Assembly: GCA_951802425.1 (NCBI GenBank)
Contig: OX637794.1
Span: 1,426,001-1,490,000, forward strand
DNA from: Clavaria fumosa
Lineage: Eukaryota > Basidiomycota > Agaricomycetes > Agaricales > Clavariaceae
Reading direction: 5' to 3'
Length of the DNA stretch: 64,000 bases
A program made the translations under genes and the position numbers. The notes beneath the pieces are model-generated. The model made no database searches, was not told where the DNA came from, and saw only the letters and a list, made by a program, of their open reading frames with translations. Positions 10,548 through 21,120 of the stretch are shown here, piece after piece; positions within the stretch are counted from its first letter, which is position 1; each line of letters starts with the position of its first letter.

Positions 10548-11807
10548 CTACCCCGACAGGGCGCCGGACGGCGAGGGAGGAAGACCCCGAGACAGAGCGG
10601 TCGGTTCCAGCGGGCTCACGTTTGAGTCCTCAACGTGGATACGGGCCAGCGAGTCTGCGGACCGCCAGTACGCGAGGAACGCATCAGATTCCCACCGCCC
10701 AAGCAACTTGACTACGTCGGGCGGGATCCCTCGCAGTAGCAGCTCAGTCGTGCCGCCGATCCGGAAGCTGTGGCCCGTGAAAACGTAAGATTCGCCTCTT
10801 GCTGCCCAGATTCTATTGCACCAGCCCAGAAGACTTCTCTTAGTCAGCGGCGCCCACTCACTGTTTCCCCGGTAGCCGAACAGCGGGAGGTCGCTCGGGC
10901 CATTGTTGACAGCCAGATGGTTCGCCATCGCTGAGATGGGGTCAGCGGCCCCAGATTGGTAGCAGATCATAACCGAGGCCCCTTGCGAGCCAGTCGTCTT
11001 AGTCCAGGGCAACCGCAGGGTGCGCGACCCTTTTGCCGTTGCTACTGAGCCCAGGTCCGAGCGAGAGGGGAACTTGGAGAGGTCGTGGCGGGCGCGCGAC
11101 ACAGGGAGAAGCTCTCCCAGTCGGGTCTGGCACCAGAAGGCCGTCGTGGCCGCTGCCAGACAGGCCGCATCCAGCGGCATTCCAGCGTCACAAGCGTCGC
11201 ACAACATGAGGAGATGGTTAATGGTGATTGCTCGCCGCGCAGGAGCGAAGGAGCTGGACGGGCGCAGGTTTTCAACGCCGCGCAGGACTTGTTGGAGACG
11301 CATTCCGCCCTTCCACGGGGCGTTGTAGAAGATGTGCAGTGCCCGCACTCCAGCAAGGGCATTGCGGGCAGTTGAGCCCGAGAAATTACCCGCGAACGAG
11401 GCGCCGTAGTCGCACAGCAGGTCTTCTGATGCGGGTACACGGTTTTCTACTGGAATCCTTTTGCTTGTGCACCAGTTCAGGTATGAGGCGAAGCTCCGGT
11501 CGTAATTGCGACGTGTCGACGCGGCCCACGAAGCAGCCAGGGCCCTAGAGACAGGGCTATGCGACGACCTGCCTACCTCGCATGGAGTTGAGTCCGCGAG
11601 CTGCTGGGATGACGACCCTCCTGGCGTCACAGAGGATGGTGGAGACACCGGGATGGCCATGGCCTCAATGCGACCAACCATGATAGCGGCGAGGGCGGCA
11701 GCCACAATCGACTCGGAGGGAGACAAGGGCATCGTAGTATCTGTAAGGAGTGAGGGTTGGGCTTGGGCCACCGAGCCACGGTGGTTGTGGCTGACACGAA
11801 GACGCAT
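10548..11807 (-). CDS. Ngaro tyrosine recombinase
   Basis: A single open frame of 419 residues acts as the integrase of the element. An N-terminal SAM-like DNA-binding region (about 90-170, with RNYDRSFASYLNWC) precedes the catalytic domain. The first catalytic Arg sits in FWCQTRLGELL. The C-terminal block HSFRIGGTTELLLRG supplies His-x-x-Arg, followed by LLGRWESDAFLAYWR with the Trp and nucleophilic Tyr. All catalytic positions look intact. The enzyme is expected to insert a circular double-stranded cDNA by recombination, without target duplication. The region before the start (11808-12349) has tandem repeats, so the true start could lie in a spliced upstream exon. Confidence 0.93.
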   Translation of the reverse strand: MRLRVSHNHRGSVAQAQPSLLTDTTMPLSPSESIVAAALAAIMVGRIEAMAIPVSPPSSVTPGGSSSQQLADSTPCEVGRSSHSPVSRALAASWAASTRRNYDRSFASYLNWCTSKRIPVENRVPASEDLLCDYGASFAGNFSGSTARNALAGVRALHIFYNAPWKGGMRLQQVLRGVENLRPSSSFAPARRAITINHLLMLCDACDAGMPLDAACLAAATTAFWCQTRLGELLPVSRARHDLSKFPSRSDLGSVATAKGSRTLRLPWTKTTGSQGASVMICYQSGAADPISAMANHLAVNNGPSDLPLFGYRGNSEWAPLTKRSLLGWCNRIWAARGESYVFTGHSFRIGGTTELLLRGIPPDVVKLLGRWESDAFLAYWRSADSLARIHVEDSNVSPLEPTALSRGLPPSPSGALSG

Positions 11808-11879
11808 GACCGCCCCTCACGAGAACTTACAACTCAGTCTAGGATCATACAGACATGCTGGACGCATCGTCATGATGAA

Positions 11880-12060
11880 ACAGTACTGGACAAAGTAATG
11901 ATACAGTCTAAGGTGCATGAAACGACAAGGTAAAATGCAATGATACAGTCTAAGGTGCATGAAACAACAAGGTAAAATGCAAAGGTAACGACGGATGAGT
12001 CGAGAGCAGATGAAATGACAAGCCAACAACGCAAAGATAATGACAGATGAGTCGAGACTG
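11880..12060. repeat. Tandem repeats between the RT and recombinase ORFs
   Basis: A ~43-bp unit containing ATGATACAGTCTAAGGTGCA is repeated twice. A related GACGGATGAGTCGAGA unit then follows twice more. A separate ~73-bp duplication (TACCGCAGGACAGCGTGCCC at about 12278 and 12351) covers the end of the RT ORF. Confidence 0.8.
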
Positions 12061-12349
12061 GACTACGCGAGAAGGCTTCTAAGGCGAATGCAAGCTTCGA
12101 AACGAGACAACAAGCTGGAGGAAAAAACTTCTAAGGCAAATGCAAGCTACGAGATGAGAGCCGACCCGATACAGGAACAGAAGGGCACCGAGCCCAAGGA
12201 AGAACTCCATATAAAAGATGCACATGGGAGAGGGACAGACTCTCAACCCGGCCCGCTGACCTTGCCAATACCGCGGCTACCGCAGGACAGCGTGCCCTGT
12301 GAACAGCCGAAGACGGGCGGGGCTTTACGGAGGTCCGTCAATACTGCAG

Positions 12350-14242
12350 CTACCGCAGGACAGCGTGCCCTATGAGCGGTCGAAGACAGGTGGGGATTCT
12401 CGGCGGGAAGGGGAGGCGGGGGCCAGGGGGAAACCAGCCACGCGAGGGGCCGTCGGCTGCGTTTTCCGCAGAGGGGATCCACACCACGCGAAGCCACAGT
12501 TCATGCTCGTAGAGCAGCAGAAGGATGCGGCGCAGGACGGCGTTTTGCTGGGCACCACGAGACCGACCAGCAGCAAAGGCGAGAACCACACCTTGGTTGT
12601 CTGAGTGCACCACGAGGGTGGCCTTACAGAGGCCCATCTGTATCGCAACCAGCACCGCCAGCTCGAGAGCTACCATTTCGGCCCACCCTATGTCGCGACC
12701 CTCCGAGCACCAGCCAGTTTTGAGCGGCCAAGCGATCCACCTCCCGTCATAGACCAGACCAATCCCCCAAGACGTGGAGGCGTCGACTGCGAAGGGGGAG
12801 GAGTGCTCAGGACCCCGTGCCCTTACTTGAATGCCGCAGCCGGCCACCGAGAGGCGCTCAGACCACCAACGCACATCGTCAAGGACGTCCTGTGGAGGGA
12901 AGAGGCGGACAAACTCCGACTTCAGGCGCTCGAAACGAGCCGCGAAGGCATATAGGGAGGGAAGGTGCGCGCGGCTAGAGGGGATCACCACTGAACAGTG
13001 GTTCAGTGAGCCGATGAGAGACAAGCATGAGCGACGATCAATCGAGTGGCCGGGCCTCCAAGCTGAAAGCTTTTCCAGGAATTTTGTTCTCTTAGAGTCA
13101 GGGATTGAAACGAACTTGTCTTGAAGGTCCCAGTCAAAACCGATGTAGCGAAAGCGGCTGGCGAAGGGAGCGCATTTTTGGGGGGACCACGGCCAACCAA
13201 GCTCAGCCGCCGTATTCCAGATGATTGACTCATCAAACGGGTAGGACCATGGCCCAGACAGGGAGTCCTCAATGGGCCGACGCCAGAAGCTGAAGTCATC
13301 GGCCCACTTCAGAATGAAGTGGACGCCTCGCGAGAGGAAAATCTCCTTCGCCGCATCTGCACACCGGCCAAAAATCCCACTGGAGCTTGCACAGCCGAAG
13401 CAGCAACAGTGGTCCATGTAGACGAGGCCCTGCCAGAGAACACAGACGTGCAGGCGATCATTTGGGCGGACTGGCATTCGGCGGTGGGCAGAGTCGACGT
13501 CGAAGACAGCCACCTGGGTGCCAGGGGGGGCATCGAGAACAGCGGAGAAGCAGTCAATGAATGAACCCCAGTCGCACTGGAAACGGGACGCATCAATTTC
13601 GGAGTTAACCGAGCTCATTGATGATGACAATCGTGGGAAGGAGTGGTCCTGGATCAATCGGAGTTTCGACGTCGAAACCACCCCCAGCGGGGAGGTCCTG
13701 TAGGGGCCATACTTCTCGAGGAACAGGGCAGGAGGAAGAGGAGACGAGTAGCGGCCAAGTGCCACTTCTTTATTAATCTGAGTAGTAACGAAAGAATCAT
13801 TTTCCAGCGCGGATTTGTGGTTGGGGGGAGAGAAAACTTTGGTAATGACAGAGGAGACACCGAGACTAAAGCCAAAACGTATACCTAGGGGAACATCAGA
13901 AAAGCGCTTCAGAAGGCCAGCCTCCTGCAGGGCCGACTCCCACCGCTCCCAGAGCAGGGGGGTCACAATAGGGTAGAGACAAGTGTCAGGGGTGGCCCTG
14001 GGCACTGTGCCCGGGGGCTCCGCACCTGGAGCAGACATGCGAGAAGCTGCACGAGGATGAGCTGCACCCCCCGCCCGTTCCGTTGAATCGAAAGCACACG
14101 GTCTGGCCATTCGGCCCCCTCCAGCCGGCCGGGGTTTTGGACAGGAACCCGTTAGAGCTGCTTTGGCAGGATCTTCCCAGGTGGTCCCCGCCACAAACAT
14201 AGCAGACACCAGGGCGATGCGTGGATCGAGGACCGGAGCCAC
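12350..14242 (-). CDS. Ngaro reverse transcriptase-RNase H
   Basis: An open frame of about 630 residues overlaps the gag end by 257 bp in a different frame. RT motifs appear in order: LRLIQDHSFPRLSSS, VAVFDVDSAHRRMPV, FGCASSSGIFGR, and the catalytic KWADDFSFW (x-x-DD box with Ala in the variable position). RNase H follows with VDASTSWGIGLV, ALELAVLVAIQMG, VVHSDNQGVVLAF and the closing PSAENAADGPSRG. This RT-RH type is shared by DIRS and Ngaro elements. Translation probably needs a frameshift or a separate start, since the first part of the frame duplicates gag coding sequence. Confidence 0.93.
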   Translation of the reverse strand: MAPVLDPRIALVSAMFVAGTTWEDPAKAALTGSCPKPRPAGGGRMARPCAFDSTERAGGAAHPRAASRMSAPGAEPPGTVPRATPDTCLYPIVTPLLWERWESALQEAGLLKRFSDVPLGIRFGFSLGVSSVITKVFSPPNHKSALENDSFVTTQINKEVALGRYSSPLPPALFLEKYGPYRTSPLGVVSTSKLRLIQDHSFPRLSSSMSSVNSEIDASRFQCDWGSFIDCFSAVLDAPPGTQVAVFDVDSAHRRMPVRPNDRLHVCVLWQGLVYMDHCCCFGCASSSGIFGRCADAAKEIFLSRGVHFILKWADDFSFWRRPIEDSLSGPWSYPFDESIIWNTAAELGWPWSPQKCAPFASRFRYIGFDWDLQDKFVSIPDSKRTKFLEKLSAWRPGHSIDRRSCLSLIGSLNHCSVVIPSSRAHLPSLYAFAARFERLKSEFVRLFPPQDVLDDVRWWSERLSVAGCGIQVRARGPEHSSPFAVDASTSWGIGLVYDGRWIAWPLKTGWCSEGRDIGWAEMVALELAVLVAIQMGLCKATLVVHSDNQGVVLAFAAGRSRGAQQNAVLRRILLLLYEHELWLRVVWIPSAENAADGPSRGWFPPGPRLPFPPRIPTCLRPLIGHAVLR

Positions 14243-15967
14243 GCCCGCGAAAGGAACTCTGGTTTGAGGGGCCAGTCCCCCGGCCGCTCAGAGAAGACCG
14301 TGCATCCCTGATCGCTTCGATCACTGCACGGTCCCGCGAGCGGTCAACGATGTGCGCCCAAACACCGTCATGGAACGTCGCTGGGGAGAAGGTCCCAGGT
14401 CGGGAGACCCACAATGTGCGAATGTGAATATCATATTCTAAGTACAAGGGGAACTTTGGCTTGAAATCTACACGGGATTGGATACCGGCAAAATGGGCAC
14501 GGAAGGCCTCAGAGATCGTCAGGCGGTCCGGGGAGGCCAGATGTCTGGCGACGTAGGTGCAGAAGCGGGGCCAGGATTCCACCCAGTCCCCCAACGACAT
14601 TCTTGGTTCGGCAGCAGAGTCAGAGGCCAGTTGAGGCCTCTTTGTGAGTGGACCAGAACCAGAGTAATCCACGAACAGAGCAGCCCGACAGGCCTCGTTC
14701 GTGAGGGCCGAGAGGGGGATGTGAGAGGTCCAGCCCTCCTCGAGAATCCCGACGATGCCCGGATGGTCTGCGACCGCATGAGCATCAAGCTGAATTCCAG
14801 CCACTCCAGCCGGCAAAACATGGCGGGGCGCGGCCGCAGGCCCTGTTCCAGCCGCCGGAAGACCGAGAGGAGGGGCTGCGGCTGGCTCTGGATGCGGATC
14901 CGCAGAGGGGACACCCGGAGCAGGCAGTCAGATAAACCGAGAGCTTGTAAAGCGTACGCTCTTACCCATGCGTGGGGGCCCGGTCAGCGGACACTGGGAT
15001 GCGGCCGGCTCTGGAATCGGATCCGCAGAGGGGACGCCTGGAGTAGGCAGTCAGATAGACCGAGAGCTCGAAGGCGTACGCTCTTACCCATGCGTGGGGG
15101 CCCGGTCAGCGGACACTGGGATGCGGAGGTCGGCGCGTGCGGCGCGCCAGCTCCTGGAGCAGCCAGGGGGCGCAGCAGGCCCGTCTGCAGGTGGGCTTGT
15201 CCGAGGCGTTGGACCGTCAGCCTCATCGCTTCAGCGAAAACCGGATGCCCGAGGACTTGGTCGAGGGTGAGGGCCGGATCCACCAGCGGGCCGGACCCTT
15301 CAATCCCAGACGATGGGCCCGCAGGAGGAGCTTGCGGCAGGCCGGAAGGGGCATGCGGCAGACCTCCGGGGGGGGCGCGCGGCGGACTCGAGTGCCCGGA
15401 GGCCGGCGGCGCAGCACGGCTGGGGCCAACCGCTGGATTCGCCGGAGCGTCCAGACCTGCACGGATAGGCGAGGATGACGTCCGCCCAGCCGAAGGGGCA
15501 GACGGAGACGCCGGAGCCCGGCGGGGCGAGGCAGAAGGGGGGGCCGCTGCGAAGACAGGCCCCCCAGGATCCCGGGAAGGGGGCACAGTGGAGGAAGGAG
15601 GAGCGGCCGACGGGTCAGGGGGCCCCCCGTCTGCACTGGAAGGGGGATACTCGAGAGCCGGCGGATCGAGGCGAGCCCTTTTCCCTCCAGGATCTCTACC
15701 TGCCGGGGGTGGTGGAGACCCCGAGGCTGTCCTGGGGCGCCCTAGCAGCCCACCGGGGCCAGGGAGGGGGCCTGCAGCCGGGCCCAGTAGATGCCGAATA
15801 TGAGAACGGATTGGCGGAACTCGGATTGGCGGTACCGTCGACCCTCCCCCCTCCGACGGAGGATCATCCCTGGGCAGAGGACGGGCAGATGGTTCGGAGT
15901 CCTGAAGGGGATGGCCCTGAGGGACGGAGTCACGGGGAGCCGCGGAGCTGCGAGTCGTGATGGCCAT
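13986..15967 (-). CDS. Ngaro gag-like protein, probably spliced
   Basis: A first exon from the ATG at 15967 encodes a proline/serine-rich N-terminus to about 14984. The second part runs to 13986, has no ATG at its beginning and stays open upstream through EPAAAPPLG. Splicing from a donor after PPRMG (minus strand ATGG|GTAAGAG) to an acceptor near 14897 joins the frames. The C-terminus holds zinc-knuckle-like clusters: CYVCGGDHLGRSC (CCHC) and CSRCGAPGHSAQGH (CCHC). The putative start codon is the very first codon inside A1. A ~122-bp tandem duplication (about 14885-15125) repeats the donor region, so alternative splicing is possible. Confidence 0.8.
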
Positions 15968-16224
15968 ATCGCGAAATGATGCAAGGAGAAAGTCTCAAAG
16001 TATGGAGGAGGGGGTTGGGTGATGAGACTGGGGGAGGAGAGGGAAAGAGGGCGAGAGCAATGCTTAAATATGTGCAGAAGAGGGATGTGATGTCATCCGG
16101 ACTTGTTGGACTTCGAGACGCGATGGATCGCGGACAGCGAACAGGGCTGCACGTGATTGACGAGTCCTTTCGTTGGCCAAGACATCGTCTTCTTGTCACA
16201 CTTCTTGTGACCGAACCCTCCCGT
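15967..16224 (-). repeat. Ngaro split repeat A1 (5' terminus)
   Basis: 258 bp identical to A2. It should contain the element's promoter, and a short TTAAATAT motif (16062-16069, plus strand) could take part. The outer boundary is GT at 16223-16224. Confidence 0.93.
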
Positions 16225-16591
16225 GTTGCCAGAGCACGATAGCAGGCTCAGTTAGGGGTCACTATTCCCAAACTCCATGTCAGCGGCAGCATCTGGCACG
16301 TATAGCCGAGCTGAGAAGTCGTGCATTTCATGATGCAGTAGGACTAGAAGCAGTGGGCAGCACATTCAAGATAGAAATGGCCGCAAGGGTTGGCTCGCTT
16401 ATTCGGGTGTAAATCACAACACGGCGTCGTTGAGATAATGGAGACCGCGAAAACTTGCTTCCCTGGTCGTTGGTACGTTGTGTTGTAATCCTACTCCAAT
16501 GTTAATTGCCCCTCTGTAGACGTCAAGGGCTAAACTGAACACACCATAGAGCGTCGTGAGTTGAACTCTGTCATAGATGATGTCAAAGGCT
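16225..16591. other. Intergenic, no gene seen
   Basis: Only short open frames, which are shadows of the minus-strand gene's 3' flank. Confidence 0.5.
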
Positions 16592-17452
16592 TCAGGAGGT
16601 ATCATTCCATCGATCAACCTCAACAGCACAGAGATCTTCCCATTGTGCATTCCATCCACCTTCTTGCAAGTCATCCTGCGCTGCCCATTCTTGAAGGGCG
16701 ACTTGAGAAGCTTCGAATGAAATTGAGTGACTCCGTAGATTGTCATATAGATGAGTGTGTGCGTCAAGGGATCGATGGTACGGAATCAAAATGTCAGGGA
16801 TGGACAAAACTAGCAACAGAACAAGATGAGCTTGTGTCGCGTAAATAAGAAAGGGCGGACCAAATTTTGCCAACGGCCAAGTTACCCATAATGGCTCATC
16901 TTGTACCCATTTCCAGCCTTTCATCTTGTGTGCTTCTGTCAGAAGGGCTTCCATACTAGTGACGACGGCATCCATCTTTTGGAATTGTTTTCGCTAGATT
17001 TCAATTGTAAACCTGATACGAATGTCATGTGCTGGAACGGGTGTTGCTTACGAGCTTTGAGATAACAATGACCAAGTCTGCTATTCGGTCCTCCATGATG
17101 GAGACCTTCGGCGTGGCGAGGAAGGTGCGAGGCTTTCCATCCGGCAGGCGGCGCAACGCGTTCCTTTTCGGAGCGTTCAAGACGTGAGGGAAGGAAAGCT
17201 CAGCGAGGAACAATGCACACACTCCAAGTCAGTGCGAGTGTCAATAAGACTTCTTACGGCTTTCAAGCCGTCGATAAGCACAAGTTCGTCCCACGTCTGA
17301 GCTATTGCGCGTAACTGTTGAAGCAAAGTGCGAAGTTTGCGATGATATGTTGTCTCTGTCTGCCGAGAAGAAAGGCTGTGTGGTTGCTTTAGGTAGACAG
17401 GCGACGGGGACGGTATTGATGGACCTTGAAAAGACGCTAGACGTTTGCTCAT
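16592..17452 (-). CDS. Conserved-looking protein of unknown function
   Basis: Four exons (17452-17258, 17198-17052, 16993-16861, 16809-16592) splice in phase to 230 residues. I do not recognise the family. The N-terminus is Ser/Pro-rich (residues 1-30). A helical, probably coiled-coil segment follows (RKLRTLLQQLRAIAQTWDEL, ~37-56), and another at ~115-140 with RKQFQKMDAVVTSMEALL. The C-terminus is aromatic and acidic (GWKWVQDEPLWVTWPL, then GGWNAQWEDLCAVEVDRW). No signal peptide or membrane span is seen, so it is likely a soluble complex subunit. It is divergently paired with SYF1 across 113 bp, suggesting a shared promoter. Confidence 0.7.
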
Positions 17453-17565
17453 TGTCGTTCGAGTTGTACGGAACGGAAGCCTGGCCGAGCACACTGGCGG
17501 TTTTGGTCCCGTGATCACAAACCTTGCAAACCGCTTGACGGTGTACTCATTACTCGTCTTGAAGG
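17453..17565. promoter_or_regulatory. Compact bidirectional promoter
   Basis: Only 113 bp separate the start codons of the minus-strand unknown gene (17452) and SYF1 (17566). Both 5' UTRs and core promoters must share this space. No TATA box stands out. Confidence 0.5.
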
Positions 17566-20500
17566 ATGCCTTCCGTAGCGACGCGCTCGGAGTCTGTCGT
17601 CGAGGATCTTTCAACCATTTTCCCTCTGTCATTCCCCCTTCCTCACCCCATCACTCACCCAGACTTGCTGACGACCGCTGACTTGCACCGAGAAGAGGAC
17701 CTTCTCCGCAATCCCTTGTCATTCAGAGCATGGTGGACAGCTATCAACCAGACCAGAGAAGCCTCCAATGCCAAACTAAAGACAGAACAAGTCTCTGACC
17801 TTGGTCCTGAGGCTACCGCCCTGCTGGGCCCTTTGTCTACGGCTTTCCGACGCATTTCTTTCCAGCGCCTAATCTACCTTTACGAGTCTGCTCTATCTAA
17901 TTTCCCCGGCTCTTTCAAGCTCTGGAAAGCGTACCTTCAGATGCGAATGAGCTTTGTCCTTGGTAGTCTGGTCACAAAGAAGCGCGCGGGTGGGAGGAAG
18001 AAATTTCCGGCCATGAGAGACTTATTGGACGAGGAGAAAGGAGACTACATGGAACAATGGGAAGGAGGTTTAAATGGTATAATTGGATTAGAGGAATGGA
18101 AGGCCCTCGTAGCGACGTTTGAACGCGCTCTCATGTGGCTACCAAAGGTGTGTGTCCTTGAGGATTTCTATCCCGCCATCATAACCAACACCACACGCCT
18201 GATGACAGCTTCCTCGTATATGGCTACTATACCTGTCCATTTTCAACCATCCTCTCTGCCCTTCGCTTCTGTCGCACACACACGCCAGACGAACCTACGA
18301 TCGCGCCCTGCGTACCCTACCTCCTTCTCTCCATTCACGCATATGGGTCCGCTATCTCCTCTGGGCCGAGTCTCGTGGCGGCCCCACCCTCGTCTCCGTG
18401 TACCGCCGCTATCTTCTCATTGATCCCAGCCTCACAGAACAGTTCGCTTCCCTGCTGTTAGATGATACTAATCCCAACGCTGTTCCACGGCCACTAGAAG
18501 CCGCCAAACTGTTGCTAGCGTTGGCCAGGAAGGCTGCCAGAGGAGAATATGTTAGTCCAGAGTCTAAAAGTCCATATCAGCTGCTGGGGGATTGGCTGGA
18601 GGTCGTAACGCAACATGCTGAAGATATAGGCATGGATGTCGAGGAAACGGACAAGTCCAACAATCAAAATGCTCAGACTAATGCTCAGACTGTTCACGTC
18701 GCCGAGCAAGCAAATGCAGCGGAACCCGCTTCTCTCCAAGGAAATTTGATACGATTCACGGGTCCTCCCATTCCTGTGTCATCAAAAGGTCGACCATACG
18801 ACGACGACGAGGACCCTCTGAGCCCGAAGAAGCTCAACATCGAACAGATCATCCAAAAAGATGGCTTGGCTGTGTACAAAGACCAGGCAGGTATGCTGTG
18901 GACGGGCCTCGCCACATACTGGATCAAGCGGGGCGAATTCGATCGCGCGAAAGAGACATTCGAAGAGGGCATCAAGTCCGTTCTGACGATCAGGGATTTC
19001 ACACAGATTTTTGATGCATACGCGGAATTTTGCGAGAGTCTCATTAGCGCTATGATGGAAAGTCTGGAGAACGGTGGAGAAGAGGATGATGATGATGATG
19101 GAGTCCCAATGGAGAAAGAGTTGGAAGTCAGGATGGCCGAATTTGAGGAGTTGATGGACAGGAGGCCATTTTTGGTTAATGACGTGCTTCTGAGGCGGAA
19201 TCCTAATGATGTACAGGAGTGGGAAAAGAGAGTCGCACTCTGGGGGGAGGACGACGTAAAAGTAAGTCGGAGGGTAAGTTATCAAACAGGACTGATTCAT
19301 TTCTTGCAGGTGGCAGAGACCTACACAAAAGCCATAGAGACAATCAACCCAAGAAAATCCACAACAAATCTGCATCGTCTTTACGTAAACTTCGCGAAGT
19401 TCTACGAAGAAGGGGGAACCGCTGGCAAGGCCCAGCCTGACTTGGACAGTGCACGCAAGATATTTGAGAGAGCCACAAAGGTCAATTTCAGAGCCGTCGA
19501 GGACCTAGCTGATGTGTGGTGTGAATGGTCCGAAATGGAGCTCCGTCATGAGTGAGTAACACGTCTGAGAATAATGCTCGCTGAAGTTCTCAATCCAACA
19601 GCAACTACGATGAAGCAATTCGTGTCATGCACAGGGCAACTGCTCTCCCAAAGAACACAAAAGTCAATTATCACGATCATGTCTGTCCCTCGTTTCTTCT
19701 GTAAAATGCTAATAGCTCACATGTGCCTAGACGCTTTCGGCCCAAGCGCGATTGTTCAAGTCCCTCAAACTCTGGTCATTTTATGTGGATCTCGAAGAAT
19801 CTATCGGCACCGTGGAAACCACCAAACAAGTTTACGACAAGATACTTGAGCTTCGAATAGCGAATGCGCAAATCATAGTCAACTACGCAGCGTTCCTGGA
19901 AGAGAACCAATATTTCGAGGACAGCTTTCGGGCACGTACCTGCCTCTGATGTAGATCAACGTGATACTAATAGTGTAACAGGTGTATGAGCGCGGTGTGG
20001 AGCTATTCACATTCCCTATATCATTTGAGATTTGGAATATTTATCTGTCAAAATTCGTTAAACGATATGTGAGTGAGCCTCGAGCTGGACAATGGATTGA
20101 TCTGACGACCTGCAGGGCGGTAAAAAACTTGAACGAGCTCGCGACCTTTTCGACCAGGCTTTGGAAAAATGCCCCCCGAAGTCTTGCAAACCGCTCTTCC
20201 TTATGTATGCAAAATTGGAGGAGGAGCATGGATTGACGAAACGTGCAATGCAAATATACGAACGAGCCACCGCAACTGTGGCTGACGAGGACAAATTCGA
20301 GGTCAGTCTAATATTCTCGAATTCAAAAAGCTGCGGTCTTGACAGCCATCCAAAGATGTTCACCATCTACATCGCCAAAGCGGCGGAGTCGTTTGGGCTA
20401 CCCGCCACTAGACCCATCTATGAGCATGCACTCGAAGTCCTCCCCGACCGTCAAACCGTCCAGATGTGCATGCGCTTTGCGGCTCTCGAACGCAAAGTGG

Positions 20501-20937
20501 GCGAGATTGACCGAGCGCGCGCCATCTATGCGCATGCCTCCCAGTTCTGTGACCCCCGCGTCAACCCAGCTTTCTGGAGCGAGTGGAACGCGTTCGAGAT
20601 CGAGACCGGGAGCGAGGACACGTTCAGGGAGATGCTACGGATCAAGCGCAGCGTACAGGCGCAGTTCAATACGGAAGCGAGCTATCTCGCGGCGCAGACA
20701 CTTGCCGCGCGAGGCCAGGAGGTAGATTCTGCGGACGCCGCAGCCGTGGCTGCGTCGGACCCGATGGCAGCGGCAGAGAGGGAAGCGAATGCTACGAGAG
20801 CTCCAGCCTTCGTCGCAGCCACTCGCACGCAAAATCCCGGACCTGAGGGGGACACTATGGTACCAGAGCCCCCAGAGCCGGAGGCATCTCAAGCAAACGT
20901 AGACGAGATACGTATCGACGACGAAGACGATGAATAA
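17566..20937 (+). CDS. SYF1: Pre-mRNA-splicing factor SYF1 (XAB2)
   Basis: Eight exons (17566-18147, 18209-19261, 19310-19551, 19602-19680, 19731-19931, 19982-20068, 20116-20301, 20356-20937) give 1003 residues, the usual size. SYF1 is a scaffold of the Prp19/NineTeen complex in the activated spliceosome. The product is a chain of half-a-TPR (HAT) repeats: RAWWTAINQ, SFKLWKAYLQMRMSFV, RIWLLYLSIF, RIWVRYLLWAESRGG, ADVWCEWSEMELRHD, LKLWSFYVDLEESIG, FEIWNIYLSKFVKRYGG, and NPAFWSEWNAFEIETG. An acidic insertion (EEDDDDDG) sits mid-protein, and the C-terminus is acidic (IDDEDDE). The intron after 19931 uses a GC donor with a strong TACTAAT-like branch site. Confidence 0.95.
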
Positions 20938-21120
20938 GCCTCTTTCATGGTGTAGACCCTGAGCCCTCCTTGTATTGTATACAACGGAGGATTTGGCTAT
21001 ATCATCTTATGATGCGCGCACAACCGTTGCCGCTGCATGGTGCATAACTAAGATGTTTTCGCGCTGAACCATGAGATCGCACGGGCTTTGGGTGCTTCAA
21101 GAATGGACATGGAACACTAC

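Larger units (their letters stand above)
9866..16224 (-). mobile_element. Ngaro-type tyrosine-recombinase retrotransposon, apparently intact
   Basis: Read on the minus strand the order is A1 (16224-15967), gag, RT-RNase H, YR, B1 (10500-10337), A2 (10338-10081), 51-bp spacer, B2 (10029-9866). A1 and A2 (258 bp each) are identical, as are B1 and B2 (164 bp each). This A1-ORFs-B1-A2-B2 split direct repeat plan is the Ngaro signature. No target-site duplication is visible and the ends share GT, as expected for recombinase-mediated integration. No methylase ORF of the DIRS1 kind is present. All three ORFs lack internal stops, so the insertion looks recent. Confidence 0.92.

Noticed and set aside
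9866..16224. DIRS1-type element
   Set aside because: The termini are split direct repeats, not inverted ones with an internal complementary region, and no methylase ORF is present.
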